This document shows positions 44,316 through 53,457 of a DNA stretch of 64,000 nt, one piece after another. This DNA comes from a marine bacterium B5-7 (GTDB lineage Bacteria; Pseudomonadota; Gammaproteobacteria; Arenicellales; CAJQKF01). Made by a program: the position numbers and the translations under genes. The stretch is from positions 62,001 through 126,000 of the forward strand of contig BQJD01000008.1 in the NCBI GenBank assembly GCA_021604525.1, in the 5' to 3' direction. Within the stretch, counting starts at the first letter, position 1, and each line of letters starts with the position of its first letter. A model generated the notes under the pieces. The model saw only the letters and a program-made list of their open reading frames with translations. It made no database searches and had not been told where the DNA came from.

Positions 44316-46325
44316 TCAACCAAGCAGCGGTGCGATCACCAGGCTGACAATCGCCATCACGTTGATGAGGATATTCATTGACGGACCAGAAGTATCCTTG
44401 AACGGATCACCAACGGTATCGCCGACAACAGCCGCCTTGTGAACGTCGGATCCCTTACCGCCCAGGTTACCCCGTTCGATAAACTTTTTGGCATTGTCCC
44501 AGGCACCGCCGGCATTAGCCATGGTCAATGCCAGCAGGACACAGCCAAGCAGTGCGCCGCCGAGCATACCGCCGAGAGCCGCCGGACCTAAAATGAAGCC
44601 GACCACAACTGGTGCAGCCACCGCCAGTACACCCGGCAGAATCATTCGTCTAAGTGCCGCCTTGGTGGCAATATCCACGCATCGGCCGGTATCGGGTTCG
44701 GCAGTCCCCTCCAAAAGGCCAGGTATCTCCTTGAACTGGCGGCGAATCTCGCGAATCATTTCGAACGCGGCATCGCCTACTGCGGTCATGGTGATGCTGC
44801 TGACGAGAAACGGGAAGATACCACCGATGAACATGCCCACCAGTACCCTGGGATCATTCATTTGCAAGCTGAAATTGTCGACGTGCTGACCGACGGTCTC
44901 AATGTATGCCGAGATAATGGCCAGCGCCGCTAATGCAGCCGCGCCGATGGCAAAACCCTTGCCGATCGCCGCTGTGGTGTTGCCGAGTTCGTCGAGAGAA
45001 TCGGTGATTTTGCGAACGTCTTCGCCAAGTCCCGCCATCTCGGCGATCCCGCCGGCGTTATCGGCAACCGGACCATAAGCGTCGATCGCCATAGTGATAC
45101 CAACGGTTGCCAGCATGCCGACCGCGGCAATGCCAACACCGTACAAACCTACCAGTTCGGTAGAGACCAGAATAATGGCGGCAATCATTAAAATGGGGAC
45201 CGTTACGGACTGCATACCCAAAGCCAGACCGGAAATCATCACCGTAGCAGGTCCTGTTTCACCGCTTTTTGCGATTTTTTCAACCGGCGCGCCAGCGGTG
45301 TAATACTCAGTAACGAGGCCAATGACGATACCGCCGATCGCACCCGCCACAATAGCCAACCAGATTTTGGTGTTGAGATCGGCCATCATTACGACAAAAT
45401 AGGCTGCTGCAATAAACAGGATCGATGCGCCGATCGTACCGAAGCGAAGTGCGACTTCAGGTGATCGCGAGGCATTCGTTTTGACAATCCAGATACCAAG
45501 CATCGAGCAGATAATGCCGGCACTGGCTAAAGCCAGCGGCAGAAACATCAACGACTGCTGGGCGCCTAAAACGGCAATGATGTCGGGCGACAGAGTTGCC
45601 GCGATAGCAATCGTGGCAATCATCGAGCCGCAATAGGACTCGAAGATGTCGGATCCCATTCCGGCCACGTCGCCGACGTTATCGCCGACATTATCGGCAA
45701 TCACACCCGGATTACGTGGGTCGTCCTCAGGAATGCCGGCCTCGATCTTGCCAACCAGATCGGCGCCGACGTCGGCACTCTTGGTAAAAATACCACCGCC
45801 GACACGGGAAAACAGCGCAACGGATGAGGCACCCATGCCAAATCCATGGATTACGTGGGACGATTCCGGATTACCGCCGAACGCCAGGTACAGCGCGCCA
45901 AGTCCAAGAAGACCCATGGCGGCGACACACAATCCCATGACCGAGCCGCCATAAAAGGCGACGGTCAGCGCTTCGGCAGCGCCTTTGGTGTGTGCCGCGG
46001 TGGTGGTTCTGACGTTGGCTTCGGTAGCAGTGAACATACCGAGGTAGCCAGCTATAGCGGAAGATATGGCGCCGACCGCAAAAGCCAGGGCAGTTTTCCA
46101 GCCGAGGTCCGAGAAGAGGATCAAAAGACCGACAATCACGGAAAAAATGGCAAGATAGGTGTATTCACGCTTCATGAATACCATGGCGCCATGGTGAATC
46201 TGACGGCCGATGTCGGCGACTTTGCCTTCACCTCCAGGATAGCGCATAACGGTTCGGTAGAGGCCGAATGCCGCAAGCAGGCCGACTATGCCCAGCACGA
46301 CAGGCACAAGATTAACGAGGTTCAT
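44316..46325 (-). CDS. hppA: Membrane-bound ion-pumping pyrophosphatase
   Basis: 669 residues and about 16 membrane helices. The pyrophosphate site is shown by [22 protein letters not shown] and [20 protein letters not shown]. The C-terminal catalytic loop has [20 protein letters not shown]. The motif [14 protein letters not shown] has Ala where K+-independent enzymes have Lys (GNTTKA), so this is the K+-dependent class, which includes both H+ and Na+ pumps. It couples pyrophosphate hydrolysis to ion export. ATG 46325 follows GGGAG by five bases and is preferred to the GTG at 46331. It is divergent from the soluble pyrophosphatase gene. Confidence 0.96.
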   Translation of the reverse strand: MNLVNLVPVVLGIVGLLAAFGLYRTVMRYPGGEGKVADIGRQIHHGAMVFMKREYTYLAIFSVIVGLLILFSDLGWKTALAFAVGAISSAIAGYLGMFTATEANVRTTTAAHTKGAAEALTVAFYGGSVMGLCVAAMGLLGLGALYLAFGGNPESSHVIHGFGMGASSVALFSRVGGGIFTKSADVGADLVGKIEAGIPEDDPRNPGVIADNVGDNVGDVAGMGSDIFESYCGSMIATIAIAATLSPDIIAVLGAQQSLMFLPLALASAGIICSMLGIWIVKTNASRSPEVALRFGTIGASILFIAAAYFVVMMADLNTKIWLAIVAGAIGGIVIGLVTEYYTAGAPVEKIAKSGETGPATVMISGLALGMQSVTVPILMIAAIILVSTELVGLYGVGIAAVGMLATVGITMAIDAYGPVADNAGGIAEMAGLGEDVRKITDSLDELGNTTAAIGKGFAIGAAALAALAIISAYIETVGQHVDNFSLQMNDPRVLVGMFIGGIFPFLVSSITMTAVGDAAFEMIREIRRQFKEIPGLLEGTAEPDTGRCVDIATKAALRRMILPGVLAVAAPVVVGFILGPAALGGMLGGALLGCVLLALTMANAGGAWDNAKKFIERGNLGGKGSDVHKAAVVGDTVGDPFKDTSGPSMNILINVMAIVSLVIAPLLG

Positions 46326-46431
46326 TGTCACTCCCGATGATGTGTAATTTTTTCAAGATGCTCGAAAAGCGCCGCGATTATAGCAAAACCTCTCATTTCC
46401 CATATAAATAAACATTATCGACTGCGAGGAC

Positions 46432-46459
46432 TTGTGTTTTTCGTCTCCTGCACTACAAT
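46432..46459 (+). promoter_or_regulatory. Possible ppa promoter
   Basis: TTGTGT (46432-46437) and TACAAT (46454-46459) are separated by 16 bases. The predicted transcript would start near 46466 and have a leader of about 140 nt. No promoter for the divergent hppA gene was picked out with confidence. Confidence 0.35.
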
Positions 46460-46499
46460 TTCTGCGCTCTTGCCTCAGATGGGAGGCCAGAAATTTCTG
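46457..46499 (+). other. Structured leader element upstream of ppa
   Basis: AATTTCTG (46457-46464) pairs with CAGAAATT (46488-46495), and inside it GCCTC (46472-46476) pairs with GAGGC (46483-46487). The right arms are contiguous, so a bulged 13-bp hairpin results. CAGAAATTTCTG (46488-46499) is also a 12-base perfect palindrome that could bind a protein dimer. The left arm overlaps the predicted -10, so a DNA-level operator is as likely as an RNA fold. Confidence 0.4.
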
Positions 46500-46607
46500 C
46501 AGCAGGACCGCTGCTATTTGCGTCATGTGGGCGTATTTGTCGTTGATATCTCCCATCTACATGTTCCCGCTATTGAAAGTTTTTAAAAGCAACGGAGTTA
46601 AAGGTTA

Positions 46608-47138
46608 ATGATTCTTGACAGGGTACCTACAGGAAAGTCCGTTCCGGATGATGTAAATGTGATCATAGAGATCCCGCTACACGGCGATCCGGTCAAGTAC
46701 GAAGTGGACAAGGATACTGGCGCAATGTTCGTTGATCGTTTCATGGCGACTGCAATGCATTATCCGTGTAACTACGGTTATATCCCGCATACATTATGTG
46801 GTGACGGTGACCCGGCCGATGTTCTGGTAGTGAGTCCGCTGCCGCTCATATCCGGTTCGGTGGTGCGTTGCAGGCCGGTCGGCGTGTTAATGATGGAGGA
46901 TGAGTCGGGTGAGGATTCAAAAATACTGGCGGTGCCAGTGGATTCCCTCACCAGCCTCTATCGTGACATCAATAACTATCGTGATCTGCCACGTGAACTA
47001 CTCGACCGGATCGCCCACTTTTTCGAACATTACAAGGATCTGGAAAAGGGCAAGTGGGTGAAAGTGAACGGTTGGGCAGATGTCGAGCGTGCCAGGCAGG
47101 AAATCATTGAGGCAGTCAAACTCGCTGCCAAATCGTAA
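46608..47138 (+). CDS. ppa: Soluble inorganic pyrophosphatase (family I)
   Basis: 176 residues. The signature [10 protein letters not shown] supplies the metal-binding Asp triad, and [11 protein letters not shown] and [12 protein letters not shown] complete the site. It hydrolyses pyrophosphate in the cytoplasm without conserving energy, driving biosynthesis forward. GGAG and AAAGG lie just upstream of the ATG. It is divergent from hppA, so two enzymes competing for the same substrate are controlled from one 280-base region. Confidence 0.96.
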   Translation: MILDRVPTGKSVPDDVNVIIEIPLHGDPVKYEVDKDTGAMFVDRFMATAMHYPCNYGYIPHTLCGDGDPADVLVVSPLPLISGSVVRCRPVGVLMMEDESGEDSKILAVPVDSLTSLYRDINNYRDLPRELLDRIAHFFEHYKDLEKGKWVKVNGWADVERARQEIIEAVKLAAKS

Positions 47139-47273
47139 ACAACAACTCCCTGTACATCAACGAATCAAGCCCTGATCAGCTATGTAAAGCATCTGGTTTT
47201 AATGATAGGGGTTGATGTTACGTTATTGTGTATATCAATTTATTCTCAACTCACATAAGTCTGTCGAATTACC

Positions 47274-48338
47274 ATGAAGCAGTACAAAATTGCAGTGATT
47301 GCCGGAGACGGTATCGGTCGTGAGGTCGTGCCGGAAGGTCTACGTGTACTACAAGCCGTCGCTGAACGATTCAATCTCAAGTTCGCTTTCGATGAACTCG
47401 ACTGGAGCTGCGAGGTGTACTCACGTACCGGGCAGATGATGCCGGACGATGGACTCGACAGTATTCGTTCTAACGACGCCATCTTTTTAGGTGCGGTCGG
47501 TTTTCCGGGCGTGCCTGACCATGTTTCTCTATGGGGTTTGTTGATTCCGATTCGTCGCACGTTCCGTCAGTACATCAATCTGCGGCCGGTACGCCTGATG
47601 CCTGGTGTCAGTTCACCATTGGCCAATAAAAAAGCGGGTGATATCGACTACTACGTCGTGCGTGAAAACAATGAAGGTGAGTATTCGGAAATCGGTGGAC
47701 GGCTGTATGCCGGATGCGACGAGGAACTGGTTGTTCAGGAGAATATATTTACCCGCAAGGGAATCGACCGTGTTCTGACGTATGCGTTCGAGCTGGCCAG
47801 CTCACGTTCGGCGAAGCATGTGACATCGGCAACAAAATCCAATGGCATCATGTACTCGATGCCGTTCTGGGATGAGCGCTTCAAGGAAATCAGCGGACGC
47901 TTTCCGGATGTTCGCACCGATCAATATCATGTCGATATACTGACCGCGCATTTCGTGCAGCATCCCGAGTGGTTTGATGTGGTGGTTGCAAGCAACCTGT
48001 TCGGCGATATTCTCTCCGATCTCGGTCCCGCGACTACCGGTACTATTGGTATTGCACCGTCCGCCAATCTGAATCCCGAGCGTGAGTTTCCTTCGATGTT
48101 CGAGCCGGTGCATGGCTCCGCGCCGGATATCTATGGCAAAGGAATTGCCAACCCCATCGGCCAGATCTGGTCGGCTGCGATGATGCTTGATCATCTTGGT
48201 CAGCCGTCAGCCGCTGCTGCAGTGATGTCCGCCATTGAAAATGTCCTGGCTAATGGTCCGCACACACCCGATTTGGGTGGCGAGGCAAATACTCGCGAGA
48301 TGGGTGAGGCGGTGGCAGAGCGAATTGCAATCGGATAA
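47274..48338 (+). CDS. Tartrate dehydrogenase-like decarboxylating dehydrogenase
   Basis: 354 residues of the isocitrate/isopropylmalate dehydrogenase fold. VIAGDGIGREVVPEG begins the protein. IRRTFRQYINLRPVR carries the substrate Arg residues, VVRENNEGEYSEIGGR the catalytic Tyr region, and NLFGDILSDLGPATTG the metal Asp pair, with EPVHGSAPDI following. The NEGEYSEIGG form is that of tartrate/D-malate dehydrogenases rather than LeuB. It oxidises a 2-hydroxy dicarboxylate with NAD+ and a divalent metal. It is monocistronic, with no carrier or regulator nearby, so the true substrate is open. Confidence 0.9.
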   Translation: MKQYKIAVIAGDGIGREVVPEGLRVLQAVAERFNLKFAFDELDWSCEVYSRTGQMMPDDGLDSIRSNDAIFLGAVGFPGVPDHVSLWGLLIPIRRTFRQYINLRPVRLMPGVSSPLANKKAGDIDYYVVRENNEGEYSEIGGRLYAGCDEELVVQENIFTRKGIDRVLTYAFELASSRSAKHVTSATKSNGIMYSMPFWDERFKEISGRFPDVRTDQYHVDILTAHFVQHPEWFDVVVASNLFGDILSDLGPATTGTIGIAPSANLNPEREFPSMFEPVHGSAPDIYGKGIANPIGQIWSAAMMLDHLGQPSAAAAVMSAIENVLANGPHTPDLGGEANTREMGEAVAERIAIG

Positions 48339-48378
48339 ATATTAGACAACCTGTGCGTAATGGATTGGATGAATCAAA

Positions 48379-49257
48379 TCAGACGGACCTGATGATGTCT
48401 TCCTTGACTATGCACGCATAACGATGCCGTGAACCGAATGGCGAGACGGTTTCAAGATCAAGTACGGTCGCACCCCTGACACGGCAGAGCGCATGGATGT
48501 CATTAATATCCATGGCGCCATTGTTATCCATGCGTCGCCGTAGACGACGCGACAGGCAACTTATGGAACGGGCATCGTTAAAGGAGAACACGACGAACCC
48601 GGACGAGACTCTCAATAACTCAACAAGCAGCCGTTCGCGTGCCGATTCACTCTTCAGATGATGTGATAGCCGAGCGCAGACCACGCCTTCGATTGTGTCA
48701 TCGGCAAATGGCAATTGAAATGCATCGCAGTTCAGTCCGGCGACTTTGGGCGGATTCATCGCCCCATCAATCGCTTCACGAATTTTCTGTGGATTACGAT
48801 CTGCTTCAATCAATAATCGCGTCGCGGACTGCATCGGCCCACTGAATCGTCCACCGCGACAGGCAAGATTAAGCAACCGGGTAGAGGCGGGAAGCTCCGA
48901 CAACATTCGCGTAACGATATGGAGTTCGTGTTGAATGCGTCGAATCTGGTGATTGCTTTGGGCATCAGCGAGTTCATCCGATATCGTCTCAAAAGATTGG
49001 TCCTTTATCGTATCGTCATATATTTCGCCGGTGGGGGCATCTGTGTCATCGGAGGAAGTGACATCAGTGGGGTTAATCAATGTCGCCTGATCGGGCGCCA
49101 TCATGACCATGTCGGGGAGTATGGGATAGTATTTAAAACAGCCTTTGCACTGTAGTGCCTGGTGTTCTTCGCTCAGCGATGAGTGGCATAACGGGCAAAC
49201 CAGGACTTCGATCAGTTGCTTGAGCGGGCTGTCGAAAGTAGACGCCGGCGCATTCAT
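48379..49257 (-). CDS. Trm112-like zinc ribbon plus degenerate methyltransferase domain
   Basis: 292 residues. The first 60 form a Trm112-like zinc domain (VCPLCHSSL and LQCKGCFKYYPILPDMVMM). A Ser/Thr/Asp-rich linker leads to a class I methyltransferase-like domain. Motif I is unusual, LLNLACRGGRFSG in place of the D/E-x-G-x-G-x-G loop; later parts (LPFADDTIEGVVCARLSHHL) look like type 11 methyltransferases. SAM binding may be altered. The ATG overlaps the xerC stop (ATGA), so it is translated with the dapF-DUF484-xerC operon, an unusual companion. Substrate unknown. Confidence 0.8.
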   Translation of the reverse strand: MNAPASTFDSPLKQLIEVLVCPLCHSSLSEEHQALQCKGCFKYYPILPDMVMMAPDQATLINPTDVTSSDDTDAPTGEIYDDTIKDQSFETISDELADAQSNHQIRRIQHELHIVTRMLSELPASTRLLNLACRGGRFSGPMQSATRLLIEADRNPQKIREAIDGAMNPPKVAGLNCDAFQLPFADDTIEGVVCARLSHHLKSESARERLLVELLRVSSGFVVFSFNDARSISCLSRRLRRRMDNNGAMDINDIHALCRVRGATVLDLETVSPFGSRHRYACIVKEDIIRSV

Positions 49258-50201
49258 TTTCGATTCTTCTTGCGAGCCCTTGGATGTGCGCTATCGTAGA
49301 CTTTAGCCAAGTGCTGGAAATCCAGATGGGTGTAGATCTGGGTGGTGGATATATCCGCGTGGCCCAGGAGCTCCTGCACAGCGCGAAGATCACTGCTCGA
49401 TTCCAGCAGGTGAGAGGCAAACGAGTGGCGTAACATGTGAGGGTGAACATGCCGACCGATACCCTGGAGCTGCGCATGTTTACCCACACGCATTTGTATG
49501 GCGCGAATGGACAGGCGTTGACCGCGCAGGGTTGTGAACAAGGCAGGCTGGTCGGCCCGGGTAATTCCGGCACGAATTTCAAGCCAGTCTTTCAGGGCGA
49601 GTATTGCCTGGCGACCGATCGGCAGGATACGCGTTTTTTTACCTTTGCCGGTTGTGGTCAGAATCTGGTTGTTGAGATCCAGGTCGTCTACATTCAGTGA
49701 CGCAGCCTCGGATACCCGCAAACCGGATGAGTAAATCAGTTCCAGCAATGCACGATCGCGGTAATCGAGATCGCAATTAGTCGGGATCTCTACCAGCGCA
49801 CTCGCTTCATCGGTGTTTAAAGTTGACGGCAGGGTACGCGGCGACTTGGGTGCGTGAATGCCGTCAAAGGGATTGAGGGTTGCACGCTTTTCGCGAATAA
49901 GAAATCGATACAAGGCCCTGGCGCTCGACAATGCCCGTGCGATGCTGCGTCCGGATTGACCGGCTTGATGAAGTCGCGCGGGATACATCCGCGCAGTGCG
50001 ATGATCGAGACCGATCCAGTTCTTGAGCCCACGCTCGTCGATAAAGCGCTTGAGAGACCTGGTGTCTCGTTGGTAGGCGGCTATTGTATTTGGCGACATG
50101 CGTCGCTCGGATGTGAGATATCTTGTGAACGCGACCAGGTCGGCATTGGTCTCCGTGTCGTCACGGAGGTTCACGCCGTTCTCACTTTGCCTCGAATTCA
50201 T
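49254..50201 (-). CDS. xerC: Tyrosine recombinase XerC
   Basis: A tyrosine recombinase with an N-terminal SAM-like DNA-binding domain (FTRYLTSERRMSPNTIAAYQRD) and a complete active site: Arg in SSGLRVSEAASL, Lys in GKGKKTR, H-x-x-R in HMLRHSFASHL, His in LGHADISTTQ, and Tyr in IYTHLD. With XerD it resolves chromosome dimers at dif. The operon position after dapF and DUF484 is the standard one for XerC and separates it from phage integrases. The start is uncertain: ATG 50201 (20-base overlap with DUF484) or GTG 50174. A much longer frame upstream looks non-native. Confidence 0.93.
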   Translation of the reverse strand: MNSRQSENGVNLRDDTETNADLVAFTRYLTSERRMSPNTIAAYQRDTRSLKRFIDERGLKNWIGLDHRTARMYPARLHQAGQSGRSIARALSSARALYRFLIREKRATLNPFDGIHAPKSPRTLPSTLNTDEASALVEIPTNCDLDYRDRALLELIYSSGLRVSEAASLNVDDLDLNNQILTTTGKGKKTRILPIGRQAILALKDWLEIRAGITRADQPALFTTLRGQRLSIRAIQMRVGKHAQLQGIGRHVHPHMLRHSFASHLLESSSDLRAVQELLGHADISTTQIYTHLDFQHLAKVYDSAHPRARKKNRK

Positions 50202-50862
50202 TAAGCTGGCTGGCGGAGGCGCTGATAAGCCGTTGTAGCTGTACCAGGAACAAGGTGCCGGTGCGTGGATGATAACGGCTGGATTCGGTGGAGCCGAGGG
50301 CAATACAGGCAAATGGCGTTTGCTCTCTTGCAAACTTCAGTGGAATAAGGGCGCTGGACTTAACTTCGTCGGCGTCATCATTGAACAACCATTGACGGTC
50401 AGTATCCGATAAACCGGAGAGACAGGCGGCTTCATCCAGATGCCTTGTCACGGCATCTGACAGGTCATTGAGATTCTCCTCGCCGATGCGGCGAAGATAG
50501 GTAAATTCAAGATCGAATATCCTCCTCAGTACTCGCGGCAGATCATCGAGCAGTGTCTGAAGCGAGTGAATGCCCATGAGGTATAGCGCCAGTTTTTCCA
50601 TGCGGCGATTCAGGCGGTCGTTCTCCCTCGCGTTGCTGATTAATTCACGTAGCCGCTTTTGATCAGTGCTCTGCTGTTCGCGCAGCACCATGACCTGACG
50701 TTCCAGCAGGGATACAGCCTGGCCGCTGGAGGGATGCGGAATGATCAGTTGCGACAGCAGGGATGCATGGCGCTGGAAAAAATCCGGATGTTCGCGAAGG
50801 TACTCGGCAAAGACGCGCTCAGCATCATCATCGCCTTCAAGGGAGCGATTATCGGTTTTCAT
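50182..50862 (-). CDS. DUF484 family protein
   Basis: 226 residues. The N-terminus (VFAEYLREHPDFFQRHASLLSQL) and the LLERQVMVLREQQ coiled coil are those of DUF484 (YigA in E. coli), followed by a GAF-like domain (LIPLKFAREQTPFACIALGS). It is cytoplasmic and of unknown function. It lies between dapF and xerC, the conserved place for the family: it starts 18 bases after dapF and overlaps xerC. Confidence 0.93.
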   Translation of the reverse strand: MKTDNRSLEGDDDAERVFAEYLREHPDFFQRHASLLSQLIIPHPSSGQAVSLLERQVMVLREQQSTDQKRLRELISNARENDRLNRRMEKLALYLMGIHSLQTLLDDLPRVLRRIFDLEFTYLRRIGEENLNDLSDAVTRHLDEAACLSGLSDTDRQWLFNDDADEVKSSALIPLKFAREQTPFACIALGSTESSRYHPRTGTLFLVQLQRLISASASQLNEFEAK

Positions 50863-50879
50863 ATCACTTGGTATCTCAT

Positions 50880-51728
50880 TTATAGACCTATCTTGCCGTC
50901 AAAAACATGGATCGCATCACCCATTAGAAAAACCGATGAGCCATCGCCATGCCAGTTAACCTGGACCTCGCCACCGGGCAGGCATACCCGGACGTCCTCA
51001 TCGAGAAGACCACGTCGTCGACCATTGACAACTGCTGCGCAGGCACCGCTGCCGCAGGCCTGAGTTTCACCAACACCACGTTCGAAAACACGCAATCGAA
51101 TTTGTGTTCGGTCAACAATCTGCATGAATCCGGCATTGGTGCGTTTGGCAAAACGTGGATGTTTCTCTATTGCCTGACCAACGCCATCAATATCGTAGCG
51201 ATCAACATCTTCAACGAGAGTCACTGCATGGGGGTTGCCCATGGATAACACGCCGACTTCAAGTATCTGGCCATCGATGTCGAGATGATGGGTTGAATCA
51301 TTGTTGTCAGTGGTGAATGGAATAAGCTGTGGCTCGAATACTGGCGGACCCATGTCGACACGCACGTCGCCATTATCCAGTAACTCGAGCTTCATCCGGC
51401 TCTGCCGGGTTTGTATATGGATGACGTCGTTATTTTTGAGTTGCTCGCGTTGAATAAATCGCGCCAGGCACCGTGCACCGTTGCCGCACTGGTCGGCTTC
51501 ACTGCCATCTGCGTTGAATATGCGAAACAGGAAATCAGCGGGTTCGGTATGAGTGGGATCATCGGGTAATTTTTCAACGAGCAGTATCTGGTCACAGCCG
51601 ACACCGCGGCGTCGATCGGCAATGTAACGAGCGCAATCCGCAGTGATGTTGATATCCTGGCGAACGGCATCGAAGACGACGAAATCGTTACCAAGGGAAT
51701 GCATTTTACTGAACCGGACCGCAGCCAC
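50880..51728 (-). CDS. dapF: Diaminopimelate epimerase
   Basis: 282 residues. The two catalytic Cys are in CGNGARCLARF and ETQACGSGACAA; the opening FSKMHSLGNDFVVFDA and MGNPHAVTLVEDV complete the family marks. It converts LL- to meso-diaminopimelate for lysine and peptidoglycan. The GTG start follows AAAGG by nine bases and gives the normal N-terminus. It is the first gene of the dapF-DUF484-xerC-methyltransferase operon. Confidence 0.96.
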   Translation of the reverse strand: MAAVRFSKMHSLGNDFVVFDAVRQDINITADCARYIADRRRGVGCDQILLVEKLPDDPTHTEPADFLFRIFNADGSEADQCGNGARCLARFIQREQLKNNDVIHIQTRQSRMKLELLDNGDVRVDMGPPVFEPQLIPFTTDNNDSTHHLDIDGQILEVGVLSMGNPHAVTLVEDVDRYDIDGVGQAIEKHPRFAKRTNAGFMQIVDRTQIRLRVFERGVGETQACGSGACAAVVNGRRRGLLDEDVRVCLPGGEVQVNWHGDGSSVFLMGDAIHVFDGKIGL

Positions 51729-51830
51729 TGTCGATGCCTTTAATAGGATTGATCCTGCCGATTATAGCGGAACGATCAGTCAGGTAGCGAAATGTGACTG
51801 CGTTCTGGCTACATATAATCGTGACTTTAA

Positions 51831-52673
51831 TTATTCCTCACTGACGTTCTTGGGAAGGTAACGGCGCCAGTCATGGGATTGATCGCCGATCGCCAGGAAC
51901 CATGGATTCAGAATTGAGGGTTTATTGTAGACAAGTTCGTCACCGTGGATATCGGTCATGATTCCGCCAGCTTCCTTGAGAACGCAGTCCGATGCGCCGG
52001 TATCCCATTCGGAAGTCAGTCCGAGTCGTGGGTAGATATCCGCCGTACCTTCTGCAACCAGGCAGATTTTCAATGCGCTACCCATACTGATGCTGTCGAC
52101 CTGTTCGACTTCTGCTTCCAGCGCTTCACGATAGCTGGCGACGGTTGAAGCGGCATGGGAACGGCTGGCGACCATGCACACTGCGTTACGATTAAAGGGT
52201 CGGGTAAGAATCGATTGTTGTATGCCATTTTCGATACGAAATGCACCGCCACCCGTAAATGCGAGATGAGTGATGTCTGCGGCCGGCGTGTATACAACGC
52301 CAAGTATCGGGCGTGAACCTTTGATGAGCGCGATATTGACTGTGAACTCACCATTACGACGAATAAATTCCTTGGTCCCATCAAGCGGATCCACCAGCCA
52401 GAAGCTGGTCCACTCGCGCCTCGATTCGAAGGCTTCGCTCGAGGATTCTTCCGATAGCACTGGAATATCGGGAGTGAGCTGTCGAAGTTGATCGACAATG
52501 ATGTTATGTGCGCGACGATCGGCAAGAGTCAATGGCGAACCGTCGCTCTTTGCGTTGACCTCCATATCGGCTGCACGATTGTAGACATCCATGATGGCAT
52601 CTCCTGCAAGACGCGCAATACGGTGTGTTTCGACAAGCAGGGTATCGAGTGTTGGCAATGTTTCAGGTGTCAT
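51831..52673 (-). CDS. cysQ: 3'(2'),5'-bisphosphate nucleotidase CysQ
   Basis: 280 residues of the inositol monophosphatase fold. Metal ligands are in LSEESS and VDPLDGTKEFIRRNGEFTVNIAL, and WDTGASDCVLKEAGG is the second signature. CysQ removes 3'-phosphoadenosine 5'-phosphate, a by-product of sulfate assimilation. It sits close to nudE on the same strand, as in many gammaproteobacteria. CysQ is preferred over SuhB because of the LDGTKEF motif. Confidence 0.94.
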   Translation of the reverse strand: MTPETLPTLDTLLVETHRIARLAGDAIMDVYNRAADMEVNAKSDGSPLTLADRRAHNIIVDQLRQLTPDIPVLSEESSSEAFESRREWTSFWLVDPLDGTKEFIRRNGEFTVNIALIKGSRPILGVVYTPAADITHLAFTGGGAFRIENGIQQSILTRPFNRNAVCMVASRSHAASTVASYREALEAEVEQVDSISMGSALKICLVAEGTADIYPRLGLTSEWDTGASDCVLKEAGGIMTDIHGDELVYNKPSILNPWFLAIGDQSHDWRRYLPKNVSEE

Positions 52674-52772
52674 GGTGATGATGCTAATCGAAGTGTTAGA
52701 GCGTGTTTATAAAAGTCGGGTATGAGTATTTCAGCCCGGCTTACTTGTTACACATTCAGTGTTAATGAAGTA

Positions 52773-53324
52773 TTAAATTGGGTGAAGGTCGTTCAGCCGA
52801 CTCTCGAGAAGATACAGGCACAGACGTGTTCGTGCATCGGATATTGCCGGGTGACGATGCAGTTCATTTATCCGACAGATCGGCCATAAATGTTGCTCAA
52901 GGGGTTCTGGTTCGTCCCCAGGCAATGGATCGATGCTGAGATCGCGAGCAAGGTATATATGGCTCTTGAAGTTCGAATAAGCAGGCATCAATGTGACAGT
53001 TTCCATCAGATCGATACGACCCGCCGCAAAACCGGTTTCTTCCTGAAGTTCACGTCGTGCTGCCGTCTCAGGGCTCTCACCATGATCGACCGCGCCTTTG
53101 ACAAAGCCCAACTCATACGTGCCGATTCCGAGGGCGTATTCCTCTATCAGCAGTAAGTCGTTGCCGGATATCGGCACGACCACGACTCCGCCGACGTTTT
53201 CGGAAACCAGTTGTTCAAAGCTGCGTCGTTCACCGTTGGCGAATTCAAGTTCGACCGTATCCACTCGAAACAATCGGCTCAAGGCGATCGTTTGGCGGTG
53301 GTGAATGATCGGCGGTGTTTTCAT
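52773..53324 (-). CDS. nudE: ADP compounds hydrolase NudE
   Basis: 183 residues. The NUDIX box is GAVDHGESPETAARRELQEETG, preceded by TYELGFVKG, with LMPAYSNFKSHIYLARDL after it; this is the NudE pattern. NudE hydrolyses ADP-ribose, AP3A and NADH-type ADP compounds. It is upstream of cysQ on the same strand with about 100 bases between them. No clear Shine-Dalgarno precedes the ATG. Confidence 0.93.
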   Translation of the reverse strand: MKTPPIIHHRQTIALSRLFRVDTVELEFANGERRSFEQLVSENVGGVVVVPISGNDLLLIEEYALGIGTYELGFVKGAVDHGESPETAARRELQEETGFAAGRIDLMETVTLMPAYSNFKSHIYLARDLSIDPLPGDEPEPLEQHLWPICRINELHRHPAISDARTRLCLYLLESRLNDLHPI

Positions 53325-53457
53325 GAAAGGTTAGTTGGCGGCTGGCAAAATCTGGCGTTTCCTGAGCGGTCGCTTATGCGCACAAGGATACCGCCCGGGT
53401 GTAATTCAATAAAGTCTGATCGGTACGTACTGCTGTCTGCGATAAATCGCCTTTCAG

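Noticed and set aside
45846-46340. Plus-strand open frame of 164 codons antisense to hppA
   Set aside because: It mirrors the highly conserved hppA codons; the glycine- and serine-rich product is typical of an antisense shadow.
49254-50333. Reading the tyrosine recombinase as a phage or island integrase
   Set aside because: The dapF-DUF484-xerC order and about 315-residue length match chromosomal XerC; no attachment repeats or phage genes are nearby.
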